Source: Rhodocyclaceae bacterium (GTDB lineage Bacteria; Pseudomonadota; Gammaproteobacteria; Burkholderiales; Rhodocyclaceae). Taken from it: 7,170 nt of DNA. The DNA lies in the NCBI GenBank assembly GCA_013821865.1, contig PNJM01000136.1:1-7170 (forward strand), written 5' to 3'. The notes beneath the pieces are model-generated. The model saw only the letters and a list, made by a program, of their open reading frames with translations, was not told the DNA's origin and made no database searches. Below, in pieces: positions 1-7,170 of this stretch (position 1 is the stretch's first letter; every line of letters begins with the position of its first letter). The translations under genes were made by a program, and so were the position numbers.

Positions 1-321
<321 letters not shown>

Positions 322-348
322 CGGAATCTGGCAATCAGGGGCAATGCA

Positions 349-1461
349 ATGAAGCGAGTGGGTTTGGTTGGCTGGCGCGGCATGGTCGGCTCGGTGCTGA
401 TGCAGCGCATGCTGGAGGAGCGCGATTTCGACCTGATCGAGCCGGTGTTCTTCACGACGTCCCGGGTCGGCGGCAAGGGGCCGGCGATCGGCCGCGACGT
501 GCCGGCGCTGAAGGACGCGAAGAACATCGACGAGTTGAAGGCGATGGACGCCATCATCTCCTGCCAGGGCGGCGACTATACGACCGAGATCTTCCCCAGG
601 CTGCGTGCCGCCGGCTGGAACGGCCACTGGATCGACGCGGCCTCCTCGCTGCGCATGAAGGACGATGCGGTCATCATCCTCGATCCGGTCAACCTGAACC
701 TCATCAAGGACGCGCTCGCCAAGGGCGGCAGGAACTGGATCGGCGGCAACTGCACGGTCAGCCTGATGCTGATGGCACTGGGCGGCCTGTTCCGGCACGA
801 CATGATCGAGTGGATGTCCGCCATGACCTACCAGGCCGCCTCCGGCGCCGGCGCGCAGAACATGCGCGAACTGATTGCCCAGATGGGCGAGGCGCACCGC
901 GTGGCCAAGTCGCTGCTCGACGATCCGGCCTCGGCCATCCTCGACATCGACCGCGAGGTGGCGGGTATCCTGCGCGACGACAAGTTCCCGACCTCGAACT
1001 TCGGCGTGCCGCTGGCCGGCAGCCTGATTCCGTGGATCGACAAGGACCTCGGCAACGGGCAAAGCCGCGAGGAATGGAAGGGCCAGGCCGAGTGCAACAA
1101 GATTCTCGGCCGCGAAGCCAGCCCGGTTCCGGTGGACGGCATCTGCGTGCGCATCGGTGCCATGCGATGCCATAGCCAGGCGCTGACCATCAAGCTGAAA
1201 AAGGATGTTCCGCTTGGCGAGATCGAGGGCATGCTTGCCGCGGCCAACGAGTGGGCGAAAGTGATCCCGAACCAGCGGGATGTTACCGTGCGCGAATTGA
1301 CGCCGGCCGCGGTAACCGGCACGCTGTCGGTTCCGGTGGGACGCCTGCGCAAGCTGTCGATGGGTGGCGACTACCTGGCTGCCTTCACAGTCGGCGATCA
1401 GCTTCTCTGGGGTGCGGCGGAACCGCTGCGCCGCATGTTGCGCATACTGCTCGATAACTGA
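349..1461 (+). CDS. asd: aspartate-semialdehyde dehydrogenase
   Basis: This is a complete 370-residue Asd, close to the 367 residues of the E. coli enzyme. It reduces beta-aspartyl phosphate to aspartate semialdehyde with NADPH, the branch point to lysine/diaminopimelate, threonine and methionine. The N-terminal [15 protein letters not shown] is the dinucleotide-binding glycine loop. GGNCTVSLM carries the catalytic cysteine at residue 135. [13 protein letters not shown] provides the substrate-binding Arg268 and the catalytic His275. The C-terminal half carries the dimerisation fold and the GGDYLAAF ending typical of the gamma/beta-proteobacterial type. The ATG at 349 is supported by AGGGG at 337-341, seven bases upstream. 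It follows leuB by 27 bp, and a likely terminator begins 15 bp after the stop. All key residues are present and nothing looks broken. Confidence 0.97.
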   Translation: MKRVGLVGWRGMVGSVLMQRMLEERDFDLIEPVFFTTSRVGGKGPAIGRDVPALKDAKNIDELKAMDAIISCQGGDYTTEIFPRLRAAGWNGHWIDAASSLRMKDDAVIILDPVNLNLIKDALAKGGRNWIGGNCTVSLMLMALGGLFRHDMIEWMSAMTYQAASGAGAQNMRELIAQMGEAHRVAKSLLDDPASAILDIDREVAGILRDDKFPTSNFGVPLAGSLIPWIDKDLGNGQSREEWKGQAECNKILGREASPVPVDGICVRIGAMRCHSQALTIKLKKDVPLGEIEGMLAAANEWAKVIPNQRDVTVRELTPAAVTGTLSVPVGRLRKLSMGGDYLAAFTVGDQLLWGAAEPLRRMLRILLDN

Positions 1462-1476
1462 GCAGGGCGGTGCGAT

Positions 1477-1506
1477 GGCCGCGGGTTTGCTCAGCCCAGG
1501 CCTTTT
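1477..1506 (+). terminator. probable intrinsic terminator of asd
   Basis: A two-part stem is visible. GGCC at 1477-1480 pairs with GGCC at 1499-1502. After a small internal loop (GC opposite A), GGGTT at 1483-1487 pairs with AGCCC at 1493-1497, with one G-U pair and a 5-base loop. TTTT follows directly at 1503-1506. It starts 15 bases after the asd stop codon, which is the expected place for the end of the leuB-asd transcript. The internal loop and short T run make it weaker than the one after fimV. Confidence 0.5.
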
Positions 1507-1526
1507 CAAAACAACAAGTTGAACCA

Positions 1527-1555
1527 TGGCGGGAACGTCAGGGGCGTTCTCGCCA
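1527..1555. other. 11-bp stem-loop of unknown role between asd and fimV
   Basis: TGGCGGGAACG at 1527-1537 pairs with CGTTCTCGCCA at 1545-1555. All eleven positions pair if one G-U is allowed, around the 7-base loop TCAGGGG. No T run follows on either strand, so a classical intrinsic terminator is unlikely. It could be a back-up transcript-end hairpin for asd, an operator-like inverted repeat, or an RNA structure. The sequence does not decide between these. Confidence 0.5.
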
Positions 1556-1565
1556 GAAAATTCCG

Positions 1566-1594
1566 GTTGATAAATCGCCGGCTTGAGCCACAAT
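1566..1594 (+). promoter_or_regulatory. possible sigma70-type promoter for fimV
   Basis: TTGATA at 1566-1571 matches the -35 consensus at five of six positions. CACAAT at 1589-1594 matches the -10 consensus at four of six, with the ideal 17-bp spacing. Transcription would start near 1601, giving a leader of about 78 bases before the fimV GTG. A competing pair, TTGCAT at 1615-1620 and TATGTT at 1638-1643, is also spaced by 17 bp and sits in the AT-rich stretch 1624-1665; it would give a leader of about 30 bases. The region between two terminator-like hairpins and fimV must hold a promoter, but which pair is used cannot be told by eye. Confidence 0.35.
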
Positions 1595-1678
1595 GTGTAA
1601 GGAGGAAGTTTAGCTTGCATAGCTAAGCTCATGATGTTATGTTATTTGTTCCGAATGTTTTTCCGCGAGGGTGACGCG

Positions 1679-2185
1679 GTGCATAAACGACTCCGAAAGC
1701 TTTCGCTTCAAGCATCCGTGCTGGCAACTGCCTTGGCGATTCTGCCGATGGGCGCAGATGCCGCAGGACTGGGCAAGATCACCGTCCTGTCTGCCTTGGG
1801 GCAGCCTCTGCGCGCAGAGGTCGAACTGACGGCATCGCGCGAGGAACTCAATACGATAACGGCGCGCCTGGCTTCGCATGATGCCTTCAAGCAGGCCGGC
1901 ATCGAATTTGTGCCCGCCCTGGCCGGAGTCAAGCTTTCCATCGACAAGCGTCCGAGCGGGACGTCGGTCATCCGCATGAGCAGCGACCGCCCGGTTAACG
2001 AACCTTTCCTCGACCTTCTGATCGAGCTGAACTGGGCTTCGGGCCGGCTGGTGCGCGAATACACTTTCCTGCTCGATCCGGCACCGGACGTGCTGGCGCC
2101 GAAACCGGCGCCCCAGGTAACGGCGCCGACGGCCAAGTCCGCTGCCGGCTGTGGCGCAAGCCGCACCCGCGCCGAAACAGCCTGA
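1679..2185 (+). CDS. fimV: FimV N-terminal fragment (secreted domain), frameshifted
   Basis: This is the 5' part of a FimV/HubP-type protein. The family forms a polar inner-membrane hub for type IV pilus assembly and twitching motility. I start it at the GTG at 1679, because GAGGGTGA lies just upstream (1667-1674) and it gives a clean signal peptide: basic MHKRLRK, a hydrophobic stretch LSLQASVLATALAILPMG, and likely cleavage after ADA at about residue 28. The alternative ATG at 1631 adds 16 residues that would spoil this and has no close ribosome site. The mature part begins AGLGKITVLSALGQPLRAEVEL and ends with the conserved RPVNEPFLDLLIELNW...REYTFLLDP block, both typical of the FimV N-terminal domain. 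After about residue 150 the frame runs into unrelated codons and stops at 2183-2185, while the natural continuation is open in the next frame. I read it as one half of a broken gene, not a separate short protein. Confidence 0.85.
   Translation: MHKRLRKLSLQASVLATALAILPMGADAAGLGKITVLSALGQPLRAEVELTASREELNTITARLASHDAFKQAGIEFVPALAGVKLSIDKRPSGTSVIRMSSDRPVNEPFLDLLIELNWASGRLVREYTFLLDPAPDVLAPKPAPQVTAPTAKSAAGCGASRTRAETA
2121..2185 (+). other. frameshift zone within fimV
   Basis: The N-terminal FimV frame ends with TGA at 2183-2185. The downstream FimV frame is closed on its 5' side by TAA at 2118-2120. The change of frame must therefore fall between these stops. Protein style narrows it to about 2130-2155, where a Pro/Ala-rich linker (APKPAPQVTAPTAKSA) would join naturally to LPAVAQAAPAPKQPEP in the other frame. 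The sequence carries one base too many, or two too few, relative to an intact gene. No long homopolymer and no recognisable slippery heptamer is present. It could be a real mutation or a sequence/assembly error. Confidence 0.85.
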
Positions 2186-4538
2186 GCCGCGCGCCATCGC
2201 GCCCGTCGATGAAAAACTTCTGGCCAGGAAGCCTGCGGAAGCGAAAGCTGAGAAAGCACCTGCCGGCGAGGCGGGAACACGCGAGGTGAAGCGCGGCGAC
2301 AACTTGCGCAAGATCGCAGCCGAAACCAGGCCGGAAGGCATCAATCTCGATCAGATGCTGGTCGCCATCTTCCGCAGCAACAAGGACGCCTTCATCGGCA
2401 ACAACATGAACCGGCTCAAGGCCGGGAAGATACTCAATATCCCCGATGCCGAAGCCGCGGCCTCGGTGGGCCAGACCGATGCCAGGCGCGTCATCGCTGC
2501 ACAAACCGCCGATTTCAATGCCTATCGCCAGAAACTCGCCGCGGTTGCGGCGGGGACGGAGGCGCCGAAGGAGGAAGCGGCCAAGCAGGCGGCAGCCGGC
2601 AAGATTGCGCCGAAGGTCGAGGAAAAGGCCCCGGTGCCCACAGAGAAGAAAGACGAGCTGAAAGTATCCAAGGCCGAAGCGGGCAAGGAGGCGCGCGCGG
2701 CGCAGGGCAAGATTGCCGCTCTGGAGGAGGATCTCGTCGCCAAGGACAAGGCGCTCAAGGAAGCACAGTCGCGGCAGGCTGAACTGGAGAAGAACGTCGA
2801 TGAGCTGAAAAAGCTCGTCGAGATGAAGAGCCAGAGCCTGGCCGAATTGCAGAAGCAGGCGGCAGCCAAGCCTGCCGTTGCGCCGGAGGCGAAGAAGCCG
2901 GAAGTGGCAGTTCCGGCCGCTCCCGTCGCGCCGCCAAAGGTGCCGGAAGAGCCCAAGCCGGCCGAGGCTGTCAAGCCTGCTCAGATTGAAGCTGAAAAGC
3001 CTGCGGAGAAGGCTCCGGAAAAACCTGCCGAGCCGGCCAAGCCCGCGGAAACCGTAGCCGTACCGGCGCAGTCGCCTGCGGGTGAAAAACCCGCTGAAGC
3101 GGCCAAACCGGCAGAGGCACCCAAGCCTGCGCCGAAGAAGCCCGTGCCGCCTCCACCGCCCGAGCCGGATTTCATCGATGAACTGATGGAAAACCCGGCC
3201 GTGCTCGGCGGCGGCGCGCTTGTGCTCGGCCTCCTCGGCTTGATCGCCTACCGCCAGCGCCAGAAGCGCAAGCTCGAAGAAGGCAGCGAGGCAGCGCCGA
3301 CGACCACTGCCAACCTGTCCACCAACTCGGTGTTCGGTGCGACCGGCGGCCAGAGTGTGGATACGACGGGCAGTTCGATGGCAACGGATTTCAGCCAGGC
3401 TTCGATCAGCGCCATTGACGCCGACGAAGGCGTCGATCCTGTGGCGGAGGCTGATGTGTACATGGCCTATGGCCGCGACGCGCAGGCCGAGGAAATCCTG
3501 CTCGATGCGCTGAAGACCGATCCGACGCGCACGGCAATCCATGTCAAGCTGCTGGAGATTTACGCCGCACGCAAGAACAACAAGCAGTTCGAGACGCTCG
3601 CCAGCGACCTTTACGCCCAGACCGGTGGCGTCGGTGCTGACTGGGAGAAGGCCGCAGCGATGGGCCTGAAGCTCGATCCCGCCAACCCGCTTTATGGCGG
3701 CGGCGCGTCGGCCGAGGCCCGGCAAGCCTTTTCCACCGACACGACGATCATCGTCCCGGCGGGCGAGAAACAGCTGCGCGATACATGGACCATGCCTGGC
3801 GAACTGAGCCAGATTTCCGGTGCGGTAGAGAAAGGCATGGCCACGGTCATCCTCGACAAGGAGGCGATGGAGGCTGCTGCAGTGGCGACGCCGGAGGTGC
3901 CTGCCGCACTCGATTTCGACCTGGGCCTGGGTGCGCCTGCGGTCGAGGTGAAGCCCGCGGCTGCGGCAAAGGCCGTGGAAAGCGCGGCCGGTCTGGATTT
4001 CGATCTGGGTCTCGACTTCCAGCCCGCTGCCGACAAACCGGCCGGCCATGATGCCGAGGCAACGATGCTCGTCAATGTGTCCAAGGCGGCGGAAACGGCC
4101 GACCTGGAGATCGATCTCAAGCTGGACGAAGAGCCTGCTCCACCCCCTGCGCCGGGGGCTGCCGAGGCCCTGCACTTCGATCTTGATCTTGGACAGGGCG
4201 AGGCGGCGTCTGCGCCGGCGGCGCAAGTCATCGATCTGGAGAAGACGATTGCCGGCGGCAATGCGCTCGACTTCGACTTCAATCTCGGCGGAGCACCGGC
4301 CCGGCCGGCTGCCCAACCCGCTCCGAGCATTGATCTTGGCGCAATCAACCTCGATCTGGGCCAGCCGGCGGCTGCCACGGTCGGTGGCGACGAAGTGTCG
4401 ACAAAGCTCGAATTGGCCAAGGCCTACGAAGAGATGGGCGACAAGGAAGGTGCGCGCGAACTTCTTGCTGAAGTCGTCAAGGAAGGCGATGCCGAGCAGC
4501 AGGACAAGGCGCGCGGCATGCTCGCCAAGCTGGGCTGA
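2151..4538 (+). CDS. fimV: FimV main part: LysM-like, coiled coil, TM, TPR and FimV C-terminal domain (frameshifted from N-terminal part)
   Basis: This is the 3' part of FimV, open for 795 residues from the GTG at 2151. No ribosome site lies before that GTG, so it is only the nominal start of a frame that should continue from the fragment at 1679; repaired, the protein would have about 950 residues. In order: a LysM-like peptidoglycan-binding domain (about 43-98, REVKRGDNLRKIA to LKAGKILNIPD), a charged coiled coil (about 185-240), a Lys/Pro/Ala/Glu-rich spacer (241-340), one transmembrane helix (about 348-367, VLGGGALVLGLLGLIAY) followed by basic RQRQKRK, a TPR-like cytoplasmic region (about 426-515), an acidic stretch with repeated LDFDLGL-type motifs (587-738), and the conserved FimV C-terminal domain (749-795, KLELAKAYEEMGDKEGARELL). 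The layout puts LysM in the periplasm and TPRs in the cytoplasm, as in Pseudomonas FimV. Without its signal peptide half this part would probably not reach its normal place. A strong terminator follows. Confidence 0.9.
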   Translation: MAQAAPAPKQPEPRAIAPVDEKLLARKPAEAKAEKAPAGEAGTREVKRGDNLRKIAAETRPEGINLDQMLVAIFRSNKDAFIGNNMNRLKAGKILNIPDAEAAASVGQTDARRVIAAQTADFNAYRQKLAAVAAGTEAPKEEAAKQAAAGKIAPKVEEKAPVPTEKKDELKVSKAEAGKEARAAQGKIAALEEDLVAKDKALKEAQSRQAELEKNVDELKKLVEMKSQSLAELQKQAAAKPAVAPEAKKPEVAVPAAPVAPPKVPEEPKPAEAVKPAQIEAEKPAEKAPEKPAEPAKPAETVAVPAQSPAGEKPAEAAKPAEAPKPAPKKPVPPPPPEPDFIDELMENPAVLGGGALVLGLLGLIAYRQRQKRKLEEGSEAAPTTTANLSTNSVFGATGGQSVDTTGSSMATDFSQASISAIDADEGVDPVAEADVYMAYGRDAQAEEILLDALKTDPTRTAIHVKLLEIYAARKNNKQFETLASDLYAQTGGVGADWEKAAAMGLKLDPANPLYGGGASAEARQAFSTDTTIIVPAGEKQLRDTWTMPGELSQISGAVEKGMATVILDKEAMEAAAVATPEVPAALDFDLGLGAPAVEVKPAAAAKAVESAAGLDFDLGLDFQPAADKPAGHDAEATMLVNVSKAAETADLEIDLKLDEEPAPPPAPGAAEALHFDLDLGQGEAASAPAAQVIDLEKTIAGGNALDFDFNLGGAPARPAAQPAPSIDLGAINLDLGQPAAATVGGDEVSTKLELAKAYEEMGDKEGARELLAEVVKEGDAEQQDKARGMLAKLG
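3909..4364 (+). repeat. degenerate LDFDLGL-type peptide repeats in FimV cytoplasmic part
   Basis: Six related short motifs occur in the FimV frame: LDFDLGLG (3909-3932), LDFDLGLD (3993-4016), LEIDLKLD (4104-4127), LHFDLDLG (4170-4193), LDFDFNLG (4266-4289) and INLDLGQ (4344-4364). They alternate hydrophobic residues with Asp and are separated by 22-37 residues of Ala/Pro-rich sequence. The DNA copies differ at many third positions, so this is conserved peptide spacing, not a fresh tandem duplication. Such motifs look like short linear docking sites on a flexible chain; the binding role is inference. Confidence 0.75.
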
Positions 4539-4542
4539 TCCG

Positions 4543-4569
4543 AACGGGGGGCTTGCCGCCCCCCGTTTT
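4543..4569 (+). terminator. strong intrinsic terminator after fimV
   Basis: AACGGGGGGC at 4543-4552 pairs perfectly over 10 bp with GCCCCCCGTT at 4558-4567, around the 5-base loop TTGCC. A T run occupies 4566-4569. It lies four bases after the fimV stop codon. It ends only 18 bases before the ATG of the next gene, leaving little room for a promoter of that gene. Confidence 0.9.
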
Positions 4570-4587
4570 CCTCTCGTGTTTTCCCTC

Positions 4588-5190
4588 ATGCTGCATCCGA
4601 CCGTACGCCTCGTCCTCTGGGGCGCTACGGTCGCCTCAACGCAGCTTCTGCCGCTGTACGGATTGCTTGCGATCGGCGGGATGACCCTCCCCGCTGCCGC
4701 GCTGCTGGCCAGGGCGCGTTTCTTCCTTCTGCTCAAGCGCACCCGCTGGCTGCTGCTGTCCATCGCCATCCTCTTCGCCCTGGCCACGCCCGGCGTTCTC
4801 CTCGTGCCGGAACTGGGCAGCCTGGGGCCGACCCGGGAAGGTGTCACGCTGGGTCTCACGCAGCTCATGCGCCTGGTGCTGGTTCTGGCGATGCTGGCGA
4901 TCCTGCTGCAATTCACTCCGCTCGACGATCTGGTTTCCGGCCTCTATGGGCTGTTGCGGCCCTTGGCGTGGCTGGGCCTCGACCGCGGGCGCGTCGCCCT
5001 CCGGCTGTTGCTTGTGCTGCGCTACGCGGAGCAGGCGCCGCCCGGCGCGAACTGGCGCGAATGGCTTGAGCGCGCCGATTCGCCCGTCGATGCCGGCCCG
5101 GTGATGCTGCACAGCGCGCCGCTGGCGCCGGCCGACTATGTCGTGCTGGCCTGCCTTGGCGTCGGCGCTTTCATGGCGGCATGGCCGTGA
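4588..5190 (+). CDS. multi-pass membrane protein, ECF-transporter T component (CbiQ/EcfT)-like
   Basis: This 200-residue hydrophobic protein begins [12 protein letters not shown]. The His-Pro near the N-terminus, the early membrane helices (about 5-45 and 53-75), the [19 protein letters not shown] segment (about 82-100) and [21 protein letters not shown] (110-130) follow the pattern of the transmembrane T subunit of energy-coupling-factor vitamin/metal transporters. It is shorter than typical members (roughly 220-270). I do not see the Ala-Arg-Gly coupling motifs that normally touch the ATPases: after [12 protein letters not shown] (139-149) comes a charged loop and one last helix (about 182-199). 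No ATPase or substrate-binding partner is in the window. The start at 4588 is chosen from the family-like N-terminus; an in-frame GTG lies at 4576, and neither has a clear ribosome site. It overlaps truA by 10 bp, suggesting coupled translation. That it is a gene is fairly secure; the family call is moderate, and the substrate is unknown. Confidence 0.7.
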   Translation: MLHPTVRLVLWGATVASTQLLPLYGLLAIGGMTLPAAALLARARFFLLLKRTRWLLLSIAILFALATPGVLLVPELGSLGPTREGVTLGLTQLMRLVLVLAMLAILLQFTPLDDLVSGLYGLLRPLAWLGLDRGRVALRLLLVLRYAEQAPPGANWREWLERADSPVDAGPVMLHSAPLAPADYVVLACLGVGAFMAAWP

Positions 5191-5981
5191 GAATCGCACT
5201 CGGCCTCGAATACGACGGTACGAGGTTCGCCGGCTGGCAATCGCAGGCGCATGGCAATACAGTGCAGGATGCATTGGAGAACGCGCTGGGGCGGATCGCC
5301 GGGGCCGTCGTGCGCACGGCCTGTGCCGGACGCACCGATGCCGGCGTGCACGCCGCTGCGCAAGTCGTCCATTTCGATACGCCGGTCGAGCGGCCGCTCA
5401 ACGCCTGGGTACGCGGCGTCAACTCCCACCTGCCTGACACCGTGGCGGTGCGCTGGGCACGGGAAGTTCCGGCGGAATTTCACGCCCGCTTCTCCGCTGT
5501 CTCGCGCAGCTATCGCTACGTCCTCCACAACCACGCGGTGCGCCCGGCATTGCTTGCCGGCCGGGCCGGTTGGTTCCATCTGCCGCTCGATCTCGAAGCG
5601 ATGCGCGCGGGTGCGGCCTGCCTGGTCGGCGAGCACGATTTCACGGCTTTTCGCGCGGCCGAGTGCCAGGCCAAATCGCCGGTAAAGACGTTGCATCGGG
5701 CCGAAGTGACCCGACAAGGCGACTGCTTCGTCTTCGAGTTCCGCGCCAACGCTTTCCTGCATCACATGGTGCGCAACATGGTGGGTGCGCTGGTCTTTGT
5801 CGGCAAGGGCAAGCACCCGCCGGAATGGATCGCAGCACTGCTGGAAGGACGCAACCGCACACTGGCGGCGCCGACCTTCTCGCCGGCGGGCCTTTATCTC
5901 CATGGCATCGAGTACGAGCCGCGCTGGCAGTTGCCCATGAATGGCCGTATCATCGCGCCTTTCGATCTTCCCCTGCCCTGA
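5181..5981 (+). CDS. truA: tRNA pseudouridine(38-40) synthase TruA
   Basis: This is a complete 266-residue TruA, which converts uridines 38-40 of the tRNA anticodon arm to pseudouridine in the cytoplasm. The opening [19 protein letters not shown] is the family signature. [11 protein letters not shown] holds the catalytic aspartate at residue 53. SRSYRYVL (109-116) carries the conserved active-site tyrosine, and [11 protein letters not shown] (192-202) is the second conserved block. Length is normal (E. coli 270). The ATG at 5181 overlaps the end of the upstream membrane-protein gene by 10 bp. A GTG at 5187 would give a classic GTGA stop-start overlap and sits seven bases after GGCGG at 5175-5179; it removes only two residues, so the start is open between the two. 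trpF begins one base after the stop. TruA next to trpF downstream of fimV is a familiar proteobacterial arrangement. Confidence 0.96.
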   Translation: MAVRIALGLEYDGTRFAGWQSQAHGNTVQDALENALGRIAGAVVRTACAGRTDAGVHAAAQVVHFDTPVERPLNAWVRGVNSHLPDTVAVRWAREVPAEFHARFSAVSRSYRYVLHNHAVRPALLAGRAGWFHLPLDLEAMRAGAACLVGEHDFTAFRAAECQAKSPVKTLHRAEVTRQGDCFVFEFRANAFLHHMVRNMVGALVFVGKGKHPPEWIAALLEGRNRTLAAPTFSPAGLYLHGIEYEPRWQLPMNGRIIAPFDLPLP

Positions 5982-5982
5982 C

Positions 5983-6592
5983 GTGTCTCGCACCCGCATC
6001 AAGATCTGCGGCATCACCCGCCCCGAGGATGCACGTGCCGCGGTGGAACTTGGCGCCGATGCGCTCGGTTTGGTGTTTTATCCGCCCAGCCTGCGTTGCG
6101 TCGGCATTGAGCAGGCGCGCGAAATCGCCCGGGCCGCGCCGCCTTTCGTGACACTGGTGGGCCTCTTCGCCAACGAGTCTGCCGAAACCGTGCGGAGCGT
6201 TCTGGGGGCCGTGCCGTTGCAGCTGCTGCAGTTCCATGGCGACGAGAATGAGGAATATTGCCGGGAGTTTGGCCGCCCCTATATCAAGGCGGCGCGAGTC
6301 AGGCCGGGCCTCGATTTGGTAAAATACGCCGACACCTACCCCACAGCACAGGGCCTGCTGCTGGATGCCTTCGCCGAGGGCTATGGCGGCAACGGAAAAA
6401 CCTTCGACTGGTCGCTGATTCCCGCCCGGCTTTCCCTGCCCATGATCCTGTCCGGCGGGCTCGACGCGAACAACGTGACGGAAGCCGTGCGCAGGCTGCG
6501 GCCCTGGGCGGTGGATGTCAGCAGCGGCGTGGAAGCCGCCAAGGGAATCAAGGACGCGCAGAAGATCGCCGCGTTCATTTCTGGAGTGAAAG

Positions 6593-6615
<23 letters not shown>
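5983..6615 (+). CDS. trpF: phosphoribosylanthranilate isomerase
   Basis: This 210-residue (beta/alpha)8-barrel enzyme performs the Amadori rearrangement of N-(5-phosphoribosyl)anthranilate, the third step of tryptophan synthesis from chorismate. RIKICGITR near the N-terminus has the catalytic general-base cysteine at residue 9, and LLLDAF has the general-acid aspartate at 128. QFHGDE (83-88), [11 protein letters not shown] (155-165) and DVSSGVE (178-184) form the substrate and phosphate-binding loops. I start at the GTG at 5983, one base after the truA stop, because it gives the usual family length. An in-frame ATG at 5941, inside truA, would add 14 residues of unconserved sequence. No clear ribosome site precedes either, so translation probably depends on ribosomes finishing truA. 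The 3' end overlaps trpB by 23 bp. This is a stand-alone TrpF, not fused to TrpC as in E. coli. Confidence 0.95.

Positions 6616-7170
<555 letters not shown>

Noticed and set aside
1631..1678. An upstream ATG start for fimV adding MMLCYLFRMFFREGDA
   Set aside because: The added residues would precede a well-formed signal peptide, no ribosome site lies at a suitable distance, and the GTG at 1679 has GAGGGTGA just upstream.
2121..2185. Programmed ribosomal frameshifting in fimV
   Set aside because: The needed change is +1 (or -2). No slippery heptamer, rare-codon/stop pause at the shift point or stimulatory stem was recognised, and FimV is not known to use recoding.
3909..4364. CRISPR-like or DNA tandem repeats
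   Set aside because: Similarity is at the peptide level only. Spacing is irregular and the DNA copies differ widely.
4048..4587. An extended N-terminus for the EcfT-like protein reaching back into fimV
   Set aside because: The extension is a frame-shadow of fimV, crosses the strong terminator, and has Arg/Ser-rich low-quality sequence unlike the membrane protein that follows.
1995..4916. A 973-codon open frame on the minus strand, antisense to fimV and part of the next gene
   Set aside because: Its codons line up exactly with the fimV codons at 2151-4538, so it stays open merely because the fimV part lacks TTA, CTA and TCA codons, which are rare in GC-rich genes. The translation is Arg/Leu/Gly-rich with no recognisable domain, and FimV on the + strand is certain.
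5136..6017. A 293-codon minus-strand frame opposite truA
   Set aside because: It is a GC-rich shadow of a clearly recognised gene, with no family features of its own.

Overview
The window is a GC-rich chromosomal segment, and every supported gene lies on the + strand. Gene order is leuB(3' end) - asd - fimV - small membrane protein - truA - trpF - trpB(5' end). To my knowledge this order is a conserved housekeeping neighbourhood of Betaproteobacteria. Together with the high GC and the style of the proteins (E. coli-type Asd, a large FimV with a signal peptide and LysM-like domain), it suggests a betaproteobacterium, possibly of the Rhodocyclales. The order-level placement is a guess. I see no mobile element, CRISPR array, tRNA, rRNA or other sign of recent transfer.

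Layout. Bases 1-321 are the last 106 codons of 3-isopropylmalate dehydrogenase (leucine synthesis). After a 27-bp gap, asd (349-1461) encodes a complete aspartate-semialdehyde dehydrogenase with its catalytic Cys and His. The 217-bp gap after asd holds a likely intrinsic terminator (1477-1506), a second 11-bp hairpin (1527-1555), a possible promoter, and an AT-rich leader with a strong Shine-Dalgarno sequence that serves no long ORF. Then comes fimV (polar hub / type IV pilus and twitching motility), which is broken in this sequence. The secreted N-terminal part (1679-2185) and the LysM / coiled-coil / transmembrane / TPR part (2151-4538) are in different frames, and the shift must lie between 2121 and 2185. 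A textbook intrinsic terminator (4543-4569) ends fimV.

Downstream is a tightly packed set. A 200-residue multi-pass membrane protein resembling an ECF-transporter T component (CbiQ/EcfT-like) overlaps truA (tRNA pseudouridine synthase) by 10 bp. truA is followed after one base by trpF (phosphoribosylanthranilate isomerase), and trpF overlaps trpB (tryptophan synthase beta) by 23 bp. This spacing suggests one transcription unit linking tRNA modification with two tryptophan-synthesis enzymes.

Most of the window is ordinary core metabolism. The points worth a second look are the fimV frameshift, the solitary EcfT-like gene with no recognisable ATPase-coupling motif and no ATPase partner in view, the spaced acidic LDFDLGL-type repeats in the cytoplasmic part of FimV, and the leader between asd and fimV. 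I found no convincing new multi-gene system.
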